From: Dehalococcoidales bacterium
GTDB taxonomy: Bacteria; Chloroflexota; Dehalococcoidia; Dehalococcoidales; UBA3254
Direction: 5' to 3'
Length of the DNA: 8,468 nt
Assembly (NCBI GenBank): GCA_028718465.1
Contig: JAQULX010000097.1
Location: 1-8,468, forward strand
Within the stretch, counting starts at the first letter, position 1. Each line of letters opens with the position of its first letter. The position numbers were made by a program, and so were the translations under genes. This document shows positions 4,394 through 8,468 of the stretch, piece by piece. The notes beneath the pieces were generated by a model. It was not told the DNA's origin. It did not search any database and worked only from the letters and a program-made list of their open reading frames with translations.

Positions 4394-6907
4394 ATGGACT
4401 TAAAGAAATATGAGGTACCCGCACAACAGCTTAAGGTCCGGTGCGATCCCAATATATTCAATTTCACCTGCACCAAAGACCTGTCGCCCCTCAAAGAATT
4501 CATCGGGCAGGACAGGGCAATTCGCGGCATCGAGTTCGGCCTGTCAATGAAAAACCAGGGCTATAACATCTATGTCGCCGGGCTGTCCGGCACCGGAAAG
4601 ACTTCTATAGTCAAGACATATGTAAACCGGATGGTGGATAAAAGACAGGCTGAGGGATCATATAGCCCTGACGACTGGTGCTATGTATATAATTTCCAGG
4701 AAACTGACAAGCCCCAGGTCTTTAGCCTGCCCCAGGGCAAGGGAAGTATCTTTAAAGAACAGATGACCAAACTGTTAAACCAGCTCAAGGACGACCTGAT
4801 AAAGGCGTTCTCAAGCGAAGAATATAAGAACCAGGCTAAAAGCGCGGTACAGGAAGGACAGTCCCAGCAGCAGAAGATGTTCCAGGAAATAGGTGATGAA
4901 GCTCGCCGGGCCGGCTTCGCGCTCCAGATGACCGCGATGGGGCCCGTCATTGTTCCCGTGTCCGAAGGAAAGCCTATGGAGGAACAGCAATACCTGGCCC
5001 TGGATGAGGAAACCCGAAAAGAGATCGAAACCCGGCGGACCGCTCTGGTACAGAAGCTTCAGGAGGTATTTGAAAAAGCAAGAGAGATGGAGCGGAAAAC
5101 CGTCGAGAAAATACAAAATACGGACAAGGCCGTAGCTGATTATATCGTATCCCGGTTATTCGATAATTTAAGCAAGGAGTACAAAGACTTTTCCGCGGTT
5201 ACCAAATATCTGGCTGATTTAAAAACCTATACCCTGAATAACCTGGATATATTTAAACTTACTGGCGACCAGCAGCAACAAATGCAGGCCATGATGGGGA
5301 TATCCCCTCAGATGGCCATGCGAGGTGACCCGTTCATCCCGTTCCATATCAATGTTTTCGTCGACAACAGCGATACCAAAGGCCCGCCGGTCATCACCGA
5401 ATCCAACCCGAACTACCTCAACCTGTTCGGGAAGATCGAGAGGCGTTTTCTCTTCGGCGGATATATCAGCGATCACACCATGCTGAAACCAGGGGCTCTC
5501 CAGAAGGCCAATGGCGGCTATTTACTGCTGAGCGCAATGGACGTACTTCAGAACCCGGCGGTCTGGCCGAACCTGAAGCGGGCGATAAAAGACAAGGAAG
5601 CCCGTATCGAGGAACCTTACGAACAATTTGGCCTGTTTGTTCCTATCGGATTGCGGCCGCAGCCTATGCCGATCAATGTTAAAATTATTCTTATCGGCGA
5701 TCCGACCCTGTATCAAATACTGGCCGCTTATGATGAAGACTTCTTCGAGATATTCAGGGTGAAATCGGATTTTGACTATCAGGTCGACCGGAGCAAGGAG
5801 AACGTATTAGGTTTCGCGGCCTTTCTCAGCGGCTGCTGTGAAGAATGCGAGGTAAGGCATTTCGATCCATCCGGTGTCGCCAAAGTGGTCGATCAGGCCT
5901 CAAGGATGGTCTCTGACCAGGAGAAGCTTTCTACGCGGTTTTCCCAGATCAAAGAGCTGGTTGAGGAATCCGCCTACTGGGCGGGAAAGGCCAACTCCGA
6001 GTTCATTACTGCTGAGCATGTGGACAAGGCGCTGGATGAAAAACGTTTCCGGCACAATTTGCCGGACGAACGCCTCAGGGAAATGATCAAGCGCGGCACC
6101 ATCATGATAGATACTGAAGGGGCGGTGACGGGCCAGGTCAATGGATTAGCTGTTTACAGCCTGGGAGATATCAGCTTCGGCAAGCCGTCCCGCATTACCT
6201 GCCGGACCTACCTCGGACGGAGCGGTGTGATCAATATCGAAAGGGAATCCCAGATGAGCGGCAAGATCCATGACAAAGGCGTGATGATACTCAGCGGCTA
6301 CATGGGATGGAAGTATGCCCAGGAGTATCCGCTCTCGCTTTCGGCCAGCATCGCCTTTGAGCAATCTTATGAGGGCGTGGATGGGGACAGCGCTTCCTCT
6401 ACCGAACTTTACGCCCTTCTCTCCAGCATTGCCGATATACCTATCAAGCAGAGCATCGCGGTCACCGGCTCCGTGAATCAGAAGGGCGAGGTGCAGCCTA
6501 TCGGCGGAATAAATCAGAAAATCGAAGGTTTCTTTGAAGTCTGCCGGGCGATAGGCTTGACTGGAGACCAGGGAATCCTGATGCCGGCCAGGAACCTGAA
6601 ACATTTGATGCTGAGGGATGATGTAATTGATGAGGTCAAGAAAGGCCGGTTCCATATCTGGGCGGTCAGCACCATAGATGAGGGCATGGAGATATTGACC
6701 GGAATTGAGGCAGGAAAAAGGAAGGAAGGCGGCGGCTATCCCAGAGGCACCCTGAACTACAAAGTAGACAAAAACCTGAGAGAGTTGGCCAACCGCTTAA
6801 AATTCTATTCCTTTGCCGGGCGGGATGGAGAAGCGTCCGCCTCCTTCGTTCAGCCCACCGTCCCGGTCAAGTCCGAGAGAAAAAAACGAGCCGCCAAACA
6901 ACAATAA
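4394..6907 (+). CDS. Lon-like ATP-dependent protease (AAA_32 plus S16 domain)
   Basis: An 837-residue cytoplasmic protease of the Lon-related family (AAA_32, Pfam PF13654). Residues 1-70 hold the N-terminal start of the ATPase, with Walker A G63-LSGTG-K69-T70. Residues about 115-290 are a long charged helical insertion typical of this family. The ATPase resumes near 330-470; sensor-1-like region V-K-I-I-L-I-G-D at 429-436. At the Walker B position the chain reads G374-G-Y-L-L-L-S-A-M-D383, with no adjacent Asp-Glu pair. The S16 protease domain spans about 570-775: catalytic Ser666 in D-G-D-S-A-S and Lys709 in G-G-I-N-Q-K, 43 residues apart, the same spacing as E. coli Lon Ser679/Lys722. The tail is basic (RKKRAAKQQ). 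Unusual cysteines: C481-C-E-E-C485. Start: ATG after AAGGAG seven bases upstream. Single-gene unit with its own leader and a downstream terminator. Confidence 0.93.
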   Translation: MDLKKYEVPAQQLKVRCDPNIFNFTCTKDLSPLKEFIGQDRAIRGIEFGLSMKNQGYNIYVAGLSGTGKTSIVKTYVNRMVDKRQAEGSYSPDDWCYVYNFQETDKPQVFSLPQGKGSIFKEQMTKLLNQLKDDLIKAFSSEEYKNQAKSAVQEGQSQQQKMFQEIGDEARRAGFALQMTAMGPVIVPVSEGKPMEEQQYLALDEETRKEIETRRTALVQKLQEVFEKAREMERKTVEKIQNTDKAVADYIVSRLFDNLSKEYKDFSAVTKYLADLKTYTLNNLDIFKLTGDQQQQMQAMMGISPQMAMRGDPFIPFHINVFVDNSDTKGPPVITESNPNYLNLFGKIERRFLFGGYISDHTMLKPGALQKANGGYLLLSAMDVLQNPAVWPNLKRAIKDKEARIEEPYEQFGLFVPIGLRPQPMPINVKIILIGDPTLYQILAAYDEDFFEIFRVKSDFDYQVDRSKENVLGFAAFLSGCCEECEVRHFDPSGVAKVVDQASRMVSDQEKLSTRFSQIKELVEESAYWAGKANSEFITAEHVDKALDEKRFRHNLPDERLREMIKRGTIMIDTEGAVTGQVNGLAVYSLGDISFGKPSRITCRTYLGRSGVINIERESQMSGKIHDKGVMILSGYMGWKYAQEYPLSLSASIAFEQSYEGVDGDSASSTELYALLSSIADIPIKQSIAVTGSVNQKGEVQPIGGINQKIEGFFEVCRAIGLTGDQGILMPARNLKHLMLRDDVIDEVKKGRFHIWAVSTIDEGMEILTGIEAGKRKEGGGYPRGTLNYKVDKNLRELANRLKFYSFAGRDGEASASFVQPTVPVKSERKKRAAKQQ

Positions 6908-6914
6908 GCCCGAC

Positions 6915-6932
6915 AGGCGGTCTCGCCTTTTT
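6915..6932 (+). terminator. Rho-independent terminator of the Lon-like gene
   Basis: AGGCG (6915-6919) pairs with CGCCT (6924-6928) across a 4-base loop, followed at once by a T run to 6932. It begins 7 bases after the stop codon. The stem is short but the U-tract is directly adjacent. Confidence 0.6.
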
Positions 6933-6944
6933 ACCGTTCAGTGC

Positions 6945-6976
6945 TGGTACCCGCCTTGACTGCAAGGCGGGTACCA
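6945..6976. terminator. 13-bp perfect hairpin between convergent genes
   Basis: TGGTACCCGCCTT (6945-6957) pairs perfectly with 6964-6976 around a 6-base loop (GACTGC). It lies 51 bases past the stop of the methyltransferase-like gene on the minus strand and just beyond the Lon terminator on the plus strand. Like the hairpin at 3107-3144 it has a 6-base loop and no U-tract, and sits at a convergent junction. Confidence 0.55.
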
Positions 6977-7027
6977 TTCGAGCGCCTGAAGCATATGAAA
7001 ACGGGATACTGCCGGAAATCGCAACAG

Positions 7028-7840
7028 CTATAAAGCCAGGGCTGCGTCGGCGTATATCTTTTCGTTATGGAAAATCTTCAGCAGGCGGATCGCGCGGCTG
7101 TTTTCTCTTCTTAACACATCTATAAACGCAGAGGAAAGACCCAACCCGGAAAGTAAAAACAGTAGAGAGGACTCGATAACCGGGCGCAAGCGCGATCCTG
7201 CCCCGGATGAACTATTATTTATCCAGCAGGTTGTTCTCACCGGCGGGTCGAAAGTCTCCGGGACCGCTTTTAAAAATTCCAGAACCTCTACCAGATGCCG
7301 TTGTCCCGGCTCTTTGGTGACGTGGGAAACTCCCGGATCAAGAATGAGGCGTTCATTGGGGATACCTGCTGCAACTGCCGCCCCTACCAGGATAGCAGCC
7401 TTCCCCAGCATATCACGGGCATCCGCAAGAGAGGTTGGGTCGCTGACCAGGAGAACCAGGTCCGTCCTGTACCGGGCGGTTAAATACAGGATTTCCTGGA
7501 TAGGCTTGGTGTCTACAGCCAGGTAATTAATTATCGGAGGGCGGCGGCAAAGTTTTATCCCGGCTTCCAGAGTTGCCGGTATGTACGAACTGAGGCACAA
7601 CTGGCAATCAACGGCCTGCTGAATGGTGTCCACAGCTATCTTCATAATTTCCGGATCGTCATAACGCTGCTGCAAATTGATTTCCAGGACATCCGCCCCG
7701 GCAGCCATACAGGATTGTGCCACATCCTGCAAGCCGGGACCAGCCCCCGGCTCTCCGCCGCTACCGGTAGAAGCCCCCTGCCGCAATATAGCAGAGATGC
7801 GGGGATTGCGGGTAGTAATATTATTAGCGATGATCTGCAT
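7028..7840 (-). CDS. Pterin-binding methyltransferase-like protein (AcsE / dihydropteroate synthase superfamily)
   Basis: A 270-residue TIM-barrel protein of the pterin-binding family (PF00809), closest in pattern to methyltetrahydrofolate:corrinoid/iron-sulfur protein methyltransferase, which moves a methyl group from methyl-THF to a corrinoid protein in the Wood-Ljungdahl pathway. Collinear landmarks: A-G-A-D-V-L-E-I-N (48-55), L-C-L-S-S (81-85), I-I-N (103-105), L-I-L-D168-P, C-W-I-N-N (205-209), and the C-terminal stretch after G-L-G-L-S-S. Compared with the Moorella enzyme as I remember it, Asn96 (here N105) and Asp160 (here D168) are kept, but Asp75 is Ser84 and the earlier D-L-N is E-I-N. 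Residues 22-36 are unusually Gly/Ala/Ser-rich. Start: ATG at 7840, six bases after GGAGGG; a TTG at 7846 abuts that site and is too close. No corrinoid protein or acs genes adjoin. Confidence 0.78.
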   Translation of the reverse strand: MQIIANNITTRNPRISAILRQGASTGSGGEPGAGPGLQDVAQSCMAAGADVLEINLQQRYDDPEIMKIAVDTIQQAVDCQLCLSSYIPATLEAGIKLCRRPPIINYLAVDTKPIQEILYLTARYRTDLVLLVSDPTSLADARDMLGKAAILVGAAVAAGIPNERLILDPGVSHVTKEPGQRHLVEVLEFLKAVPETFDPPVRTTCWINNSSSGAGSRLRPVIESSLLFLLSGLGLSSAFIDVLRRENSRAIRLLKIFHNEKIYADAALAL

Positions 7841-7882
7841 ATTCAACCCTCCCGCATATGGTAATTTACCCGGTTTTGAGCT

Positions 7883-7890
7883 ATTATACT
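7883..7890. promoter_or_regulatory. Overlapping divergent -10 elements
   Basis: The same 8 bases give a perfect TATAAT on the minus strand (7888-7883), towards the methyltransferase-like gene, and TATACT on the plus strand (7885-7890), towards the transporter. Neither has a convincing -35. The plus-strand start point would be near 7897, just ahead of the transporter's ribosome site. If both are real, the two genes compete for polymerase. Confidence 0.35.
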
Positions 7891-7900
7891 TTTATTATAT

Positions 7901-7911
7901 AGGAGAAAGAC
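7901..7911 (+). promoter_or_regulatory. Ribosome binding site that places an ATT start
   Basis: AGGAG (7901-7905) is followed by six bases (AAAGAC) and then ATT at 7912, the ideal spacing for initiation there. The frame is closed upstream by TAG only four codons before the ATT, with no ATG, GTG or TTG between that stop and the transporter's first helix. Confidence 0.6.
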
Positions 7912-8468
7912 ATTAGAAGAATCAGCCTACGGTCAGTTTTTTCCGGTTTTCGGACAAGCTTCGTTCTGGCGCATTTCTGCAATCACCTGGTCACAGCTCT
8001 GCCCGGACCGCTGCTGCCATTCATTAAAGATGAATTCGCTCTAAGTTATACCGAGGCAGGGCTGGTGACATCCGCTTTCACCCTTTCTTACGGCATTTCT
8101 CAGCTTCCAGCCGGGTTTCTAACCGACCGCATTGGCCCTCGCACGATGATTACCATCAGTATCTGCGGCATCGGGCTGTCGGGCTTGCTAATCGGGATCA
8201 CTAACAGCTATATACTGATGCTGCTGTTTCTGGTCATGATGGGAATCGCCGGAGGCGGTTATCATCCGGCCGCACCGCCGCTTCTGGCAGCTTCTGTACC
8301 ACCCCAAATCCGCGGCAAAGCCTTCGGATTTCATCTTATCGGAGGGACTGGAGCCTTTTTCCTGGCGCCCCTGATCGGCGCCGGAATCGCCGCGACCTGG
8401 GGATGGCATGAGGCATTTCTCGTTCTCGCTATTCCAACTATCATTTTCGGCATCGCTTTCTACTGGTT
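7912..8468 (+). CDS. Major facilitator superfamily transporter, N-terminal part (runs off the window)
   Basis: The first 185 codons of an MFS transporter, roughly the first six of twelve membrane helices; the rest lies beyond the right edge. The N-terminus is basic (IRRISLRSVFSGFRTS, the first residue read as Met). Helix 1 follows (FVLAHFCNHLVTALPGPLLP), then E-A-G and helix 2. The MFS loop signature A-G-F-L-T-D-R-I-G-P-R is at 67-77, and a helix 4-5 region is rich in G (G-I-A-G-G-G-Y-H-P near 111-119). Substrate cannot be told. Start: ATT at 7912 with AGGAG six bases before it. The next in-frame conventional start is GTG at codon 52, in the second helix, which would delete helix 1. The gene is divergent from the methyltransferase-like gene across 71 bases. 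MFS identity is firm; the ATT start is inferred. Confidence 0.88.
   Translation, partial: MRRISLRSVFSGFRTSFVLAHFCNHLVTALPGPLLPFIKDEFALSYTEAGLVTSAFTLSYGISQLPAGFLTDRIGPRTMITISICGIGLSGLLIGITNSYILMLLFLVMMGIAGGGYHPAAPPLLAASVPPQIRGKAFGFHLIGGTGAFFLAPLIGAGIAATWGWHEAFLVLAIPTIIFGIAFYW

Noticed and set aside
6146..6655. Long minus-strand open frame of 169 codons inside the Lon-like gene
   Set aside because: It is antisense to the conserved S16 protease domain, has no family resemblance, and is expected from codon bias in a GC-richer gene.
7841..7846. TTG start two codons upstream for the methyltransferase-like gene
   Set aside because: It directly abuts the GGAGGG sequence, leaving no spacer; the ATG at 7840 has a normal 6-base spacing.

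Overview
This 8.5-kb window reads as ordinary chromosomal DNA from a bacterium with compact genes on alternating strands. There are nine protein genes and almost no operon structure. I see no RNA gene, transposase, integrase, CRISPR array or phage gene. Taken together, a methyltetrahydrofolate-methyltransferase-like protein, a Mo-oxidoreductase-type [4Fe-4S] subunit and an ATP-dependent Lon-like protease suggest an anaerobe. An uncultured Chloroflexota (Dehalococcoidia-like) or clostridial lineage is my best guess, but nothing in the window fixes the taxonomy.

Left third (1-2450): an AT-rich edge with short inverted repeats; a DUF1648 membrane protein (+); a 78-residue helix-turn-helix regulator (+); convergent to these, a TetR-family repressor (-); and behind it an unrecognised 54-residue single-pass membrane protein (-), too short for routine ORF filters but with a very strong Shine-Dalgarno sequence and a near-consensus promoter. 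The first three genes have no Shine-Dalgarno sequence. Each has a promoter -10 element 7-9 bases before an ATG, the geometry of leaderless mRNAs. The promoter of the 54-residue gene carries an 18-bp inverted repeat just past its predicted start point, and a related sequence lies in the TetR promoter, so a small TetR-controlled circuit is plausible.

Middle (2450-4390): a SnoaL/NTF2-like protein (+) with its own promoter, converging across a 16-bp perfect hairpin on a gene (-) for a three-cluster ferredoxin-type electron-transfer subunit. That subunit has a C-terminal beta-sandwich domain, most like the small subunit of pyrogallol-phloroglucinol transhydroxylase. No catalytic molybdopterin subunit is adjacent, so it is an orphan here.

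Right half (4390-8468): a large Lon-like protease (+) with an intact Walker A motif and Ser-Lys catalytic dyad but no acidic Walker B pair; a 13-bp perfect hairpin; a pterin-binding methyltransferase-like protein (-) that has lost one of the expected pterin-contacting aspartates; and, divergent from it, the first 185 codons of a major facilitator transporter (+) that appears to start at a rare ATT codon, running off the right edge.

Working together: the genes look like independent single-gene units. The most credible regulatory link is TetR with the small membrane protein. The Fe-S protein and the methyltransferase-like protein presumably need partners encoded elsewhere.
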